A stretch of 64,000 nt of DNA from Sorangium cellulosum (lineage in GTDB: Bacteria; Myxococcota_A; Polyangia; Polyangiales; Polyangiaceae). The number at the start of each line of letters is the position of its first letter. The first letter of the stretch is position 1. The DNA is taken from contig NZ_CP012670.1 of the NCBI RefSeq assembly GCF_004135735.1, forward strand, positions 7,642,501 to 7,706,500, written 5' to 3'. The translations under genes were made by a program, and so were the position numbers. Below are positions 37,282 through 46,793 of the stretch, piece by piece. The notes beneath the pieces are model-generated. The model worked only from the letters and a program-made list of their open reading frames with translations, did no database searches and was not told where the DNA came from.

Positions 37282-39597
37282 TCAGCGGGAGACGAGATCC
37301 TTCATCCAGGGCACGTCGCTGGACATCGCCTCCTGGAGCACGCCGACCCACTCCTGGTCGGTCATGCGCTCGAAGTTGTCGGTGATCTTCTCGAAGTACG
37401 ACGAGGCGAGCCCCACGAACGCGCGCGGCGTGCCGCAGGGGTCGGCCGTCACGACCATGAGCCGCGGCAGGCCGGTGCCCACGTGCAGCACGCGGCCCAC
37501 CGGCGCGCCGCCCTCGTCGGTCGGCTGCGTGTGCACGTCGGCGATCGTCGGGTCCTGCTCCACGCTCTTCGACGGGTCGAAGAAGAGCCGCGCGTACCAG
37601 CCGTCGGCGCCCTCAGGCGAGCCGCAGCCGTACTGGATCCGGACGGCCTGGTTGATGAAATCGAGGTGCTCCTGCGTGAGGGGCACGCCGGCGCGCTCGT
37701 TCTCGGCCATCTCGCCGAGCGTCCGCGCGATGTCGTGGAGCTGCGAGAAGTACGAGAGCAGCCGCTCCTCGAAGTTCCTCGGCGCCCCCGACAGATCGAG
37801 CGCGCCGACGATCTCGCCGCCGTGCTCGGCCAGCTCCGCGATGCGCGCGAAGAACGCCGGGTACGGGTCGACGTACGCGTCGGGGAACTCGCAGGTGGCG
37901 CCGCTCGTGTACGACTGCTTGGCGTAGAGCAGCGTGTCGTGGCGGAGCTCGGCCCAGGAGGCGAGCTGGGTGTTCAGCAGGCGCCGGCCCCACGCCTCGG
38001 TCTTCGCCACGCCGGGCAGCCCCTCGCCGTCGCCGAGCGCCCGCGCCGGCGACAGCTCCCTGAGCGCGCCGAGCCAGCGGTTGTAGAGGTTCTTGCCCCA
38101 GAAGTCCGCGGGGTGCGCGTCGACGAGCACGCGCATCATGTGCAGGTCGGGCGCGTAGGAGAACCGCCCGAGCTCGGGCGCGAGGAGCTGGCCCGCCTGG
38201 TCGTTGCCCATCGCGGCGAACGCCGCGTCGAGCGGGCTCGGCATCATGCGCTTCACAGAGCCGCCCTGCACCCGGTCGTAGACCACGTTCGAGAAGACGT
38301 GCGAGTCGACCACGTACCGCTGGCCGAGCAGCGCGAAGCTCGACGAGAGGGGCAAGGTGCCCTGGCCCAGCCCGTTGATCATGATGTGGCTCGAGATCCG
38401 CTGCGTGCCGTGCCCCCCCTTCACGATGGCCTCGGCGATCCGCGCGTCCGGGACGCCGGCCAGGCCGGCGGCGTCGGAGAGCTCGAGGTCGGCGAGCAGG
38501 TCGTCGAGCTCCGGCAAGGTCATGTAGTCGCTCTCGCCGACGAAGGCCTGGATCGTGTCGTCGATGCGCTTGTAGCGCGCGACGGTGTCGGCCTCGGCGA
38601 GGGCGCGCAGCGCGTACGCGCCCTCGATCTGCCGCCGCTGGAGGACCTGGGAGCCGTCCGGCCGGGTCTCGAGGAAGCGGAAATCCACGCGGCCGAGCCA
38701 CATCATGCTGCGGAAGTAGCGCTCGAGCTCGGGGTGCATCTCGTCGACGTAGTGGCCGCGGGGCTCGAACTGCGAGAAGTCCATGAGCCGCTGGGCGCCG
38801 AAGAGCTCCACCTCGGCCATGCCCTGGTGGGCCTCGGCGCCCGCGACGAGCGCCGCGATCTCCTCGGCGCTCGCGCCCGCGACCGGGGCGATGGGCTTGC
38901 CCTCGAGCAGCGCGAGCGCCACGGCCGTGAACAGGTCCGCGTCCACGCGCGCCTGGTCGCCGAGCGCGCCGGCGGCGCCCGCGGCGAGCCGCGCGCGCAT
39001 GTCCTTCAGCATCTTGCCGAGCTCGGGCACGAGCGAGACGACCTCCACCTCCTTCAGGATCGCGTCGTACGAGCTGTGGACCGCGTGCAGGATGGAGTCC
39101 GCGGACACGTAGAGCGGCAGGTCGAGCGCGTAGATGCTCGCGTAGCCGTAGACGAAGGTCGGGAAGCGGTGGCTGTCCGCGATGACGAAGCCCTTCTCGG
39201 AGAGCGTCGCGAGCTCGGCCTCGCCGAGGGCGAGCGAGGTGCCCTGGAGGAGCGCGAGGCCCTCGGCGTCCGCCGGCGCGTAGGACAGGCCCGACGAGAA
39301 GGAGACGGCGTACTTCGAGGCGAAATCCTCGGCCGACAGGCTCGCCGAGGCGTCGCGCTCCTCGAGCAGCGCGGCGAGCTCCGCCTGCTGCTCGGGCGCG
39401 AGCGGCGCGGCCGACCCGGGCTCGGACGGCGTGGTCGGCCCGGGCTCGGACGGCGTGGTCGACCCGGGCTCGGACGGCGTGGTCGGTTCCTCTGTGCCCG
39501 AGGCGCCGGGCCCGGGCTGGCGCGCGTCGCCAGCACAGCCGGCGGCGAGGGTGGCGAGGAGCGTGACGATGGGAAAGTGAAGAAGCAGGTTGCGCAT
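37282..39597 (-). CDS. DUF3160-domain lipoprotein
   Basis: A 771-residue secreted lipoprotein. The signal sequence ends with the lipobox LAAGC near residue 21. A short Pro/Ser/Glu/Gly linker with three 24-bp repeats follows. The rest (about 90-770) is the DUF3160 domain, helical, with the motifs FPTFVYGYASIYALDLPLYV and SWAELRHDTLLYAKQSYT (the latter is the family hallmark). ATG 39597 is preceded by GGAAGGGGAACC. The family is frequent in myxobacteria and other large-genome bacteria and has no established function; outer-membrane surface exposure is possible. Confidence 0.9.
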   Translation of the reverse strand: MRNLLLHFPIVTLLATLAAGCAGDARQPGPGASGTEEPTTPSEPGSTTPSEPGPTTPSEPGSAAPLAPEQQAELAALLEERDASASLSAEDFASKYAVSFSSGLSYAPADAEGLALLQGTSLALGEAELATLSEKGFVIADSHRFPTFVYGYASIYALDLPLYVSADSILHAVHSSYDAILKEVEVVSLVPELGKMLKDMRARLAAGAAGALGDQARVDADLFTAVALALLEGKPIAPVAGASAEEIAALVAGAEAHQGMAEVELFGAQRLMDFSQFEPRGHYVDEMHPELERYFRSMMWLGRVDFRFLETRPDGSQVLQRRQIEGAYALRALAEADTVARYKRIDDTIQAFVGESDYMTLPELDDLLADLELSDAAGLAGVPDARIAEAIVKGGHGTQRISSHIMINGLGQGTLPLSSSFALLGQRYVVDSHVFSNVVYDRVQGGSVKRMMPSPLDAAFAAMGNDQAGQLLAPELGRFSYAPDLHMMRVLVDAHPADFWGKNLYNRWLGALRELSPARALGDGEGLPGVAKTEAWGRRLLNTQLASWAELRHDTLLYAKQSYTSGATCEFPDAYVDPYPAFFARIAELAEHGGEIVGALDLSGAPRNFEERLLSYFSQLHDIARTLGEMAENERAGVPLTQEHLDFINQAVRIQYGCGSPEGADGWYARLFFDPSKSVEQDPTIADVHTQPTDEGGAPVGRVLHVGTGLPRLMVVTADPCGTPRAFVGLASSYFEKITDNFERMTDQEWVGVLQEAMSSDVPWMKDLVSR
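39413..39484. repeat. 24-bp in-frame minisatellite, 3 units
   Basis: Units at 39413, 39437 and 39461 (one base differs) encode TTPSEPGS/P in the linker behind the lipobox of the DUF3160 protein. Confidence 0.9.
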
Positions 39598-40043
39598 CGG
39601 GTTCCCCTTCCAGAGAGCGCCCCGGACCCCGGGGCGACGGCGGTGCTGTGGGCAAGGATGGTGCCGCAGACGGGGAAGCCGGACCTGCCCCCCGCGACAG
39701 GGTGAGACAGCCCTGCTCCGGCCGGACCGGCAATGAGGCGCACCGGCGCGAACGACGCAGGCTTCATGATGCGCGCAACATCCCCCTTCGCCAGCGCACG
39801 AGGGCTCCTGCGCGCTCAGCCGATCTCCCGGCGATTCGGCCCGTCGGCCCCTCAGTTTCTGCCAGTTTCCGCGATCTGCGCGCCGGACCGGCCGATCGCG
39901 CAGGCGACGCATTCCGTCTCGGCATGACCAATTGCCAGCGCATCTCACGCTGTCAGCGGATCGGGCCAATCTGACGTGCCGTCGCGCGGAGGGGCGTGAC
40001 GTCGGCGCGCGAGGTGGCTACAAGGGGCGCGGAGGTCACTGCC
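39598..40043. other. Divergent intergenic region, nothing specific seen
   Basis: It separates the minus-strand DUF3160 gene from the plus-strand GST gene and should hold both promoters. I found no repeat, RNA gene or matching promoter consensus. Confidence 0.5.
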
Positions 40044-40670
40044 ATGTCCATCACATTCTATTACTCTCCGCAGTCCAGCGCCGGGCGCATCCGCGTGTCG
40101 CTCGCCGAGCTCGACGTTCCCCACGAGATCATCCGGGTCGACCTGCGCGCCGGCGACCAGAAGAAGCCGGACTTCCTCGCCCTCAACCCCAATGGCAAGG
40201 TGCCGACCCTCGTGATCGACGGCACCCCGATGTTCGAGTCGGTGGCGATCCAGATCGCCCTCGGCGAGCGCTACGGCGTCCAGAAGGGCCTGTGGCCGGC
40301 CCCCGGCGCGCCCGAGCGGCTCATGGCCCTGACCTGGCTCGTCTGGGGCCAGGTCAGCCTCACCGGCGCCCTGTTCCACTACATGGCGAACACGAGCGAG
40401 TATTTCCCCAAGGAGATGCACAACGAGAAGCAAGCCGAGCAGGCCCTGACCGAGGTGCGCGACCTGCTCCGCATCCTCGACAGCCGCCTCGACGGCCGCC
40501 CGTACCTCACCGGCGAGCGCTGTACCCTGGCGGATCTCGACCTCGCGTCCGTGCTCGGCTGGGGCCTGCCGGCGGCCAAGATCGACTCCTCCGAGCAGAA
40601 GAACGTGCATGGCTGGCTCGGCCGCATCATGGAACGCCCGGCCGTCAAGGCGGCGATGGTCGAGACCTGA
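40044..40670 (+). CDS. Glutathione S-transferase
   Basis: A 208-residue GST of normal length. The N-terminal thioredoxin-like domain has the glutathione-site motifs YYSPQSSAGRIRV, NPNGKVPTLVIDG (cis-Pro) and ESVAI. The C-terminal all-helical domain includes GERCTLADLDLASVL (N-capping box). ATG 40044 is preceded by GGAGGTCACTGCC. It probably conjugates or reduces electrophiles with glutathione in the cytoplasm. A strong nested hairpin lies directly after the stop, so the gene is likely monocistronic. Confidence 0.93.
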   Translation: MSITFYYSPQSSAGRIRVSLAELDVPHEIIRVDLRAGDQKKPDFLALNPNGKVPTLVIDGTPMFESVAIQIALGERYGVQKGLWPAPGAPERLMALTWLVWGQVSLTGALFHYMANTSEYFPKEMHNEKQAEQALTEVRDLLRILDSRLDGRPYLTGERCTLADLDLASVLGWGLPAAKIDSSEQKNVHGWLGRIMERPAVKAAMVET

Positions 40671-40674
40671 GCCC

Positions 40675-40711
40675 GGGGGCGCCCCGCTCGCCGAGCGGGC
40701 GAGGCGCCCCC
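40675..40711 (+). terminator. Nested hairpin terminator after the GST gene
   Basis: GGGGGCGC pairs with GCGCCCCC as an outer stem, and CCCGCTCG pairs with CGAGCGGG inside it. It starts 5 nt after the stop codon. It lacks a T-run, as usual in this GC-rich genome. Confidence 0.6.
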
Positions 40712-40827
40712 GCCTCTGCACCGCCTGCGCGGCCAGGACTGACGGTCCTCCACGCTGTCGGCGCGCTGCCGGGCACCGCGCCCGGGTGTCCTTGCGCGCG
40801 GCCGACACATGCTAGAACTCGGCCGCA

Positions 40828-42921
40828 ATGACGGTCCTCCAGGTCGCCGACCTCAGCTTCGGTTACGGCGCCGACAAGCTGTTCCAGGGCATCACGTTTT
40901 CTCTGGAGCACGGCCAGCGCGCCGCCCTCGTCGCGCCGAACGGCGCGGGCAAATCGACCCTGCTCCGCCTGGTCGCCCGGGAGCTCGCCCCGGACACGGG
41001 CTCGGTCGTGATCCGCAAGGGGGTCCGGGTCGCCTACTTCCGGCAGTCGCACGAGCTCCACGCCCAGGGCACGGTGCTCGACGCCTTCCTCTCCGGGTTC
41101 TCCGAGGTGCTCGAGCTGCGCCACGCCCTCACCGCGGCGCAGCACGCCGCCGCGAGCGGCAGCGAGGCCGATCTCGCCCGCCTGAGCGACCTCACGGATC
41201 GCTACCACATCGCGGGCGGCGACGACCTCGAGCGCCGCGTCGAGATCATCGCGGCCCACCTCGGGTTCAGGCCCGCCGACATGGACCGCCCCGTCTCGAG
41301 CCTGTCGGGCGGAGAGCGCGGCCGCCTGCAGCTCGGCGTCGTGCTCGCGATCGAGCCCGACCTCTTGCTGCTCGACGAGCCGACGAACCACCTCGACATC
41401 GAGACCATCACCTGGCTCGAGAAGCACCTCGCGGGCCTCGCCGGCGCGCTGCTCTGCGTCTCGCACGACCGCGCCTTCCTCGACGCCGTCTGCCCGAGCA
41501 CGATGGAGCTCGGGCACAGGAGCTTCCGGGTCTACCCGCTCAGGTACAGCGACTACGCGGTCGCGCGCGAGGAGGACCTCGCCCGGGAGCGGGAGCTCGC
41601 CGAGCGGCAGGAGGCGTTCGTCGCGAAGACCGAGGAGTTCATCCGGCGCAACATCGCCGGCCAGAAGACGAAGCAGGCGCAGAGCCGGCGCAAGATGCTG
41701 GAGAAGCTCGACACCGTCGAGCGCCCCGAGGACGTGTGGGCGACGGCCGAGCGGGTCCGCTTCCGGTTCGCGCCCGCCCCGCGCAGCGGGGACATCGTGC
41801 TCGACGCGCGCGGCCTCGGCGCCTCCCGCGGCGGGCGCGCGCTGTTCTCCGGGGTCGAGCTCCTGCTCCGGCGCGGCGACCGCGTGGGCGTCGTGGGGCC
41901 GAACGGGTCGGGCAAGTCGACGCTGCTCAAGCTGCTCGCCGGCGCGGGCGCGCCCGAGGACCAGGGCGAGGTGCGGCGCGGGACGAACCTGTGCCAGGGC
42001 TACTTCGACCAGCACCTCGGCTCGCTCGACCCGGCCCGGACCGCGGTCGAGGAGATCCGCAGCGTCCGGGCCGACATGAACGTCGACGCGACCCGCCAGT
42101 ACCTCTCGCGCTTCCGGTTCTACGGCGACGACGCGCTCCGGAAGGTCCAGGGCTTCTCGGGCGGCGAGCGGAGCCGGCTCGCGCTCGCGAAGCTGCTGCT
42201 CGAGCCGCGCAACCTGCTCTTCCTCGACGAGCCCACGAACCACCTCGACATCCCGGCGGCCGAGATCCTCGAGGAGGCGCTCACGGGCTTCGAGGGCACG
42301 GTGGTGCTCGTGTCGCACGACCGGCGGTTCCTGGAGGGGGTGACGACCCGCGTCGTGGCGGTGCGCGACGGGCAGGTGGACGTCTACCCCGGCGGCTTCC
42401 GCGACTACCGCGACCACCTGGAGAAGCTCGCGGCCGACGCCGCGCGCGAGGAGGAAGCGGCGCGCGAGGCGGCGCGCGCTCCGGCGCAGGGCGCGCGGGG
42501 CGGGCGCGGCGCGGCGCCCGCGGCGGCGCCGCGCGACGAGGCCCGGGCCGCGGCGGGCGACCGGAGCGGCAAGCCGGCGCGCGCGGTGCGCCGGAGCGGC
42601 TCGACGATGCCGCCGACGGGCGACGCGGGCGACGCGGCGGCGCGCCGGCGGGCGTTCGAGAGCGACAAGGCGACGGCGCGGGCGGCGGAGCGCAAGCGCA
42701 AGCGGGTGAAGGAGCTCGAGGCGGAGATCGCCGCGGGCGAGTCGCAGCTTGCGGCGATGCGGGAGGAGCTGAAGAAGGATCCCGGTGGCGACTGGGCGAA
42801 GCTCGCGGAGGCGGCGCGCAAGGAGCAGGCGCTCGCGAAGCGCGTGGACGAGGCGATGGCCGAGTGGATGGCGCTGAGCGAGGAGCTCGGGGCGTCGGCG
42901 ACGGCCGGGGGCGGGGCGTGA
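40828..42921 (+). CDS. ABC-F family ATPase (Uup/EttA-like)
   Basis: A 697-residue protein with two ABC domains and no membrane segment. The first has Walker A APNGAGKST (36-44), signature SLSGGERGRL and Walker B LLLDEPTNHLD. The linker (about 245-320) is charged and helical. The second has GPNGSGKST (near 360), FSGGERSRL and LLFLDEPTNHLD. A C-terminal basic coiled coil (about 605-690) follows an Ala/Arg-rich spacer. ABC-F proteins act on ribosomes (translation factors or antibiotic protection); the coiled-coil tail resembles Uup. The stop overlaps the GTG of the next gene. Confidence 0.93.
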   Translation: MTVLQVADLSFGYGADKLFQGITFSLEHGQRAALVAPNGAGKSTLLRLVARELAPDTGSVVIRKGVRVAYFRQSHELHAQGTVLDAFLSGFSEVLELRHALTAAQHAAASGSEADLARLSDLTDRYHIAGGDDLERRVEIIAAHLGFRPADMDRPVSSLSGGERGRLQLGVVLAIEPDLLLLDEPTNHLDIETITWLEKHLAGLAGALLCVSHDRAFLDAVCPSTMELGHRSFRVYPLRYSDYAVAREEDLARERELAERQEAFVAKTEEFIRRNIAGQKTKQAQSRRKMLEKLDTVERPEDVWATAERVRFRFAPAPRSGDIVLDARGLGASRGGRALFSGVELLLRRGDRVGVVGPNGSGKSTLLKLLAGAGAPEDQGEVRRGTNLCQGYFDQHLGSLDPARTAVEEIRSVRADMNVDATRQYLSRFRFYGDDALRKVQGFSGGERSRLALAKLLLEPRNLLFLDEPTNHLDIPAAEILEEALTGFEGTVVLVSHDRRFLEGVTTRVVAVRDGQVDVYPGGFRDYRDHLEKLAADAAREEEAAREAARAPAQGARGGRGAAPAAAPRDEARAAAGDRSGKPARAVRRSGSTMPPTGDAGDAAARRRAFESDKATARAAERKRKRVKELEAEIAAGESQLAAMREELKKDPGGDWAKLAEAARKEQALAKRVDEAMAEWMALSEELGASATAGGGA

Positions 42922-43715
42922 CCCGCGCGGCGCCGGGCGGCGGGCGGCGGGGCGCGACGCGCGGGGGGAGGGCGGCCCGCGCCCGCCTCGCCGCGCTCCT
43001 GCTCGCCCTGCTCGCCGCGGCGCCCGCCGGGGGCTGCACGGAGAAGGGCGACGACGGCACCACCCCGAAGCCGGCGTCGGCCGAGCTGCCGCCGCTCGAG
43101 CTGCGCGACGACACGGCGAACCTGATGCTCACGTGGATCGACGAGAAGGGCGACACCCACGTCGAGCTCCGCCCCGCCGACGTCCCGCCCGAGGGCCGCT
43201 CGCTCGTGCGCGCCATGCTCTCGGACCGGACGGAGGGCACGCGCGACGTCTTCTACATCGCGGATCTGACGCAGAAGCGCCCGGACGGGACGTATGCGGT
43301 CAGGACGATGCCGCGGCGGGAGTGGGAGTCGCTGCTGGAGAAGCGGCGCGCGGAGCACCTCGCGAAGACGACGCCCCCGCCCGCGGCGCCGGGCCCCGGC
43401 GGCTCGGCCGGCGCCGGCGCGCCCGGCGCGCCGGGTCAGCTCGCCGGCCTGACGGTGATCATCTACGGCGCCTCGTGGTGCAAGCCGTGCCACCAGGCCG
43501 CGGACTACCTGCGCGCGAAGGGCGTCGCCGCGATCGTCAAGGACATCGAGGAAGACCCGGCCGCGGCCGCGGAGATGCAGGACAAGCTCGCGAAGAGCCA
43601 CCAGCGCGGCGGGAGCATCCCGATCATCGACGTGCGCGGGCAGATCCTCGTCGGGTTCAGCCCGGGGGCGATCGACGCGGCGCTCGCGCGGGCGGCGCGC
43701 GGCACGACGCTCTGA
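42918..43715 (+). CDS. Lipoprotein with C-terminal thioredoxin/glutaredoxin-like domain
   Basis: A 265-residue secreted protein. The signal sequence is Arg-rich then hydrophobic (about 24-36) and ends in a lipobox-like AGGC. A domain of unknown type (about 55-140) and a Pro/Gly/Ala linker precede a thioredoxin-fold domain (about 175-260) with the redox motif GASWCKPCHQ and the cis-proline GSIPIIDVRG. The size and PIIDVRGQIL end resemble glutaredoxin-like proteins. A disulfide role in the periplasm is inferred. The GTG overlaps the ABC-F stop, so expression is coupled although the functions look unrelated. Confidence 0.88.
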   Translation: MTRAAPGGGRRGATRGGRAARARLAALLLALLAAAPAGGCTEKGDDGTTPKPASAELPPLELRDDTANLMLTWIDEKGDTHVELRPADVPPEGRSLVRAMLSDRTEGTRDVFYIADLTQKRPDGTYAVRTMPRREWESLLEKRRAEHLAKTTPPPAAPGPGGSAGAGAPGAPGQLAGLTVIIYGASWCKPCHQAADYLRAKGVAAIVKDIEEDPAAAAEMQDKLAKSHQRGGSIPIIDVRGQILVGFSPGAIDAALARAARGTTL

Positions 43716-44223
43716 CGCGGAGGCGGCGGGCGCGCGCTGCCGCGGGGGAGCGCTGGCGCCGCGTCGAGCGCGCCGCGTCCGTCGTGTCGTTCGAGCCGCG
43801 CCTGCTCCGGACCGCCGATCCCGCTGGCGAGCGCGCGTCCGGCGAGTCGGTCCGGATGAGCCCGCCGAGCGGGTCGCAACGCAGATCGGGGAGACTCCAG
43901 GCTCGGACGACTCGGCCGGACCGTGGATACGCGCTCACGGGAGCTCTCGTCGATTCCATGGTCTATTCCATGATCGAGAGTCGCTGGACTGACGCAGTGT
44001 TCACTCACCGACATCGATGCGCCCTGTCGCCCGACGGTGACCAGCCGAGGGGCAGCCCGGGAGCTCCCGGCGCGACCCGTCGACGCGCTCGCCCTGGGCG
44101 CCATCCCACGAAGTGCCAAGTCGTCCCGGTTATAAGCTGAAGACCTCTTGCGCGCGCGCCACCATCTCCTGGTCAGCCCCGCAGCGCCTCGACTAGAGTA
44201 GCGAGCCCCCTCCCGGAGATCTC
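43716..44223. other. Intergenic region, no gene seen
   Basis: It separates the Trx-like lipoprotein gene from the next lipoprotein gene on the same strand. Around 43952-43978 there is a short direct repeat (ATTCCATG twice). AT-richer bases near 44130-44140 may be a promoter area. Nothing else was identified. Confidence 0.5.
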
Positions 44224-44832
44224 ATGCGCAGCGCCCCCGGTGCGGCTCCCCTCCTCCTCCTCGCGGCGCTCGTCGCGTGCGACCAGACCGCTCCCGCGTC
44301 GGAGACACCGCGTGAGCAGACAGCAGCCCTCTCGCCCGCGACGGCGCTGCCCCCGGTGATCTCGACCGTCGCCTGGCCCGCGGCCGCCTCGCTCGACCGG
44401 GGCGCGCTCGCGGCGCTGCCGAGGAAGGCAGCCCACGTGGCCATGAAGTCCCAGGTGCCGGTGCTCGTGCCGCCCCGGCGCGAGCTGCTCGCCGCGCCGG
44501 TCATCGTGACCCGACAGCACTGGACCTCGTTCTGGGCGAGGACCGAGGAGCTCACCGTCTCGCTCATGATGACCCGGCTCTCTCGCAAAGTTCCCAGCAT
44601 TCCGCCGCTGCGCGGGGCCCATTCCGTGCGCGGCAAGCCCGCGCTCGTCACGGTGAACGAGGGCATCTGGAGCGCTGCCTGGGCCGAGAACGGCGTCTCG
44701 TATGCGCTGGACGTCGAGTGCGCGTCGCCGGAGGCGCCGCCCTGCGCCTCGGACGCGCTCGTGCGCGAGCTCGCCGCGGAGCTCGTGTACGTCGGCGGCG
44801 CCGGCGCGAGCGCGGCGGGAGGCCCGCGGTGA
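44224..44832 (+). CDS. Lipoprotein of unknown function
   Basis: A 202-residue protein with a short signal sequence and a clear lipobox, LAALVAC (Cys19). The mature part has no family that I recognise; it is Ala-rich at first and then probably beta-rich (AHSVRGKPALVTVNEGIWSA). ATG 44224 is preceded by CGGAGATCTC. The stop overlaps the GTG of an M23 peptidase gene, so it may be a cofactor, anchor or regulator of that enzyme. Confidence 0.82.
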   Translation: MRSAPGAAPLLLLAALVACDQTAPASETPREQTAALSPATALPPVISTVAWPAAASLDRGALAALPRKAAHVAMKSQVPVLVPPRRELLAAPVIVTRQHWTSFWARTEELTVSLMMTRLSRKVPSIPPLRGAHSVRGKPALVTVNEGIWSAAWAENGVSYALDVECASPEAPPCASDALVRELAAELVYVGGAGASAAGGPR

Positions 44833-46793
44833 CCGCGCAGCGCCGCCTCCGCCGCCCTCGGCGCCTCCTCCTCTCTCGGCTCTTCCCCCTCCCTCCGCCC
44901 CTCCCCCGGTTCGCGGCGGCGAGCTCGCTGGTCGCCACCGCCGCGCTCGCGCTCCAGCCGGGCGCGGCGGCGGCCGAGCCGTTCTCGTACCACCCGGCCG
45001 GCGATCTCGTGCCGGGCTCGGGACAGGGGCGCGCCGATGACGTCGTGTATGCGCCCGGCATGCGCTTTCCCCTCGAGGAGGGCCCCGCGTTCGCGAACTC
45101 CCAGGTGTACAGCAAGGGTGGGAGCAACGGCCCGCGAGGAGGGCAGTGCGACGCGGACAACTACGCGTATCCGTGGCGCGACAACTACTGCGAATCGCGA
45201 TCGTGGGCGATGCCGCTCTGCCCGTCCGGCGCCGGACACCAGGGGCAGGACCTCCGGCCGCCGACCTGCGAGGCGGGGAGACACTGGGTGGTCGCGGCGG
45301 CGGACGGCACCATCACGAACGTCGGCAGGTACTCGGTGTACCTGACGGGGGACGACGGGACTCGCTACGAGTACCTGCACATGTCCCATGTCCAGGTCGT
45401 GACGGGCCAGGACGTGTCGCGAGGGCAGCGCATCGGGCGGGTGTCCAACGTCTTCGGGAGCACGACGACGACGATTCACCTGCACTTCAACCTGCGGCAG
45501 TCCGTGAGCGGCGTCGGCATGGTCTACGTGCCGCCCTACGCGTCGCTCGTGGCGTCGTACCAGGCGCTGCTCAACAGGCCGCCCGAGGGCGCCCTGGAGT
45601 CGGCGGGCTGCGGCGGCCTCCGCGGCTTCGCGCGGGATCCGGACGACGAGGGCGCGCCGGTGAGCGCGCGGCTCTACGTCGACGCCGAGGCGACGGACGA
45701 GGGCGCCCTGGGCCACACGCTCCTCGCGGACCGGCACCGCGACGACCTCTGCGCGCCGCTCGGCGCGTGCGCGCACGGCTTCGAGGCCCCGGTGCCGCTC
45801 AGCCTGCTCGGCGGCGCGCACGTGATCCGCGCCTACGGGGTCGACACGCTGAGCGGCGCCGAGGCCGAGCTCGCGGGGAGCCCGAGGGAGCTCGCGTGCC
45901 CGCTCGCGCTGCCCGGCGGCGTGCGGCGGCCCCTCGGCGACGCCGCGGCGCTCGGGGCCTGGGGGCTGTCGCGGTTCTGGGACGTGGCCCGCGCGACGGA
46001 CGCGGCGCTCGACGCGCTGCCCGAGGGCGACGCCTTCCCCGCGTCGCCCGAGCTCGTGCGCGGCGACGACGGCGCGCACGGGCTCTGGCTGATCGACGGG
46101 GCCGAGCGGCGCGCCGTGCCCGACGCCGCGGTGGCGGAGGCCTGGCGGTTCGATCCGGACGCGGCCGCGGTGTGGCCGGCCGGGAGGCTCGCCGCGATGC
46201 CGCTCGGGCCGACGCTCCCGCCGCGACCGTTCCTCGCGCAGGGCTCCGGGCCGGCGCTCTACGTGATCGACACGCCGCCGCACCGCGCCGGGGGCGGCGG
46301 CGAGGCGGGCGCCGGAGGCGGCGGAGGCCCCGACGGCGCTGGCGTTGCCGGCGCGGCCGGCGTCGGGGGCGGCGGAGGCACCGGCGTCGGCGGCGCGGCC
46401 GGCGTGGAGGATGGGCAGAGCGACATCCACGGCGGCATCCACGGGCAGGTCCGCTGCGCGTACGGCGCGGCCGGCGCCGGCGCGGGATGGCCGGGCGGAT
46501 GGCTCGTCGCGGTGGCGCTCGGCGCGGCGCTGCGGCGGCGCGCCGTCGCGGTCAGCCCCCGTGGTAAGCTCTCCGCTTGCGGTGTCGCGGGCGCCGGCGA
46601 CGGCGACGAGGCCGCCTCCGTGAGACACCGCATCGCCATCGACCATGAACCGACCCAGAGCGTTAATCTTCGATCTCGATGGAGTGATCATCGACACGGA
46701 GCGCCTGCACGAGGAGGCGAAGCGGATCACGTTCGAGAGGTACGGGCTCTCGGTCCCCGAGCGCCTGTACGCGGCGTTCAGGGGGCGGTCTGA
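44829..46793 (+). CDS. M23 (LytM) metallopeptidase with MYXO-CTERM-like segment and anomalous 3' end
   Basis: A 654-residue exported protein from GTG 44829. A signal sequence (to about residue 40) is followed by an M23 domain with all zinc/catalytic motifs: HQGQD (HxGxD, about residue 138), YLHMS and IHLHFNL (HxH). A middle domain, a Gly/Ala linker and a MYXO-CTERM-like segment (RCAYGAAG, hydrophobic WLVAVALGAAL, then RRRA) follow near residues 538-572. The protein should end there, but the frame stays open about 80 more codons and overlaps the HAD gene by 149 nt. It probably cuts peptidoglycan cross-links. Confidence 0.85.
   Translation: MTAQRRLRRPRRLLLSRLFPLPPPLPRFAAASSLVATAALALQPGAAAAEPFSYHPAGDLVPGSGQGRADDVVYAPGMRFPLEEGPAFANSQVYSKGGSNGPRGGQCDADNYAYPWRDNYCESRSWAMPLCPSGAGHQGQDLRPPTCEAGRHWVVAAADGTITNVGRYSVYLTGDDGTRYEYLHMSHVQVVTGQDVSRGQRIGRVSNVFGSTTTTIHLHFNLRQSVSGVGMVYVPPYASLVASYQALLNRPPEGALESAGCGGLRGFARDPDDEGAPVSARLYVDAEATDEGALGHTLLADRHRDDLCAPLGACAHGFEAPVPLSLLGGAHVIRAYGVDTLSGAEAELAGSPRELACPLALPGGVRRPLGDAAALGAWGLSRFWDVARATDAALDALPEGDAFPASPELVRGDDGAHGLWLIDGAERRAVPDAAVAEAWRFDPDAAAVWPAGRLAAMPLGPTLPPRPFLAQGSGPALYVIDTPPHRAGGGGEAGAGGGGGPDGAGVAGAAGVGGGGGTGVGGAAGVEDGQSDIHGGIHGQVRCAYGAAGAGAGWPGGWLVAVALGAALRRRAVAVSPRGKLSACGVAGAGDGDEAASVRHRIAIDHEPTQSVNLRSRWSDHRHGAPARGGEADHVREVRALGPRAPVRGVQGAV

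Noticed and set aside
46645..46793. Treating the tail of the M23 frame as the main coding sequence here
   Set aside because: The HAD frame has strong motifs from its first codons and good codon use, so the overlapping tail is the doubtful one.
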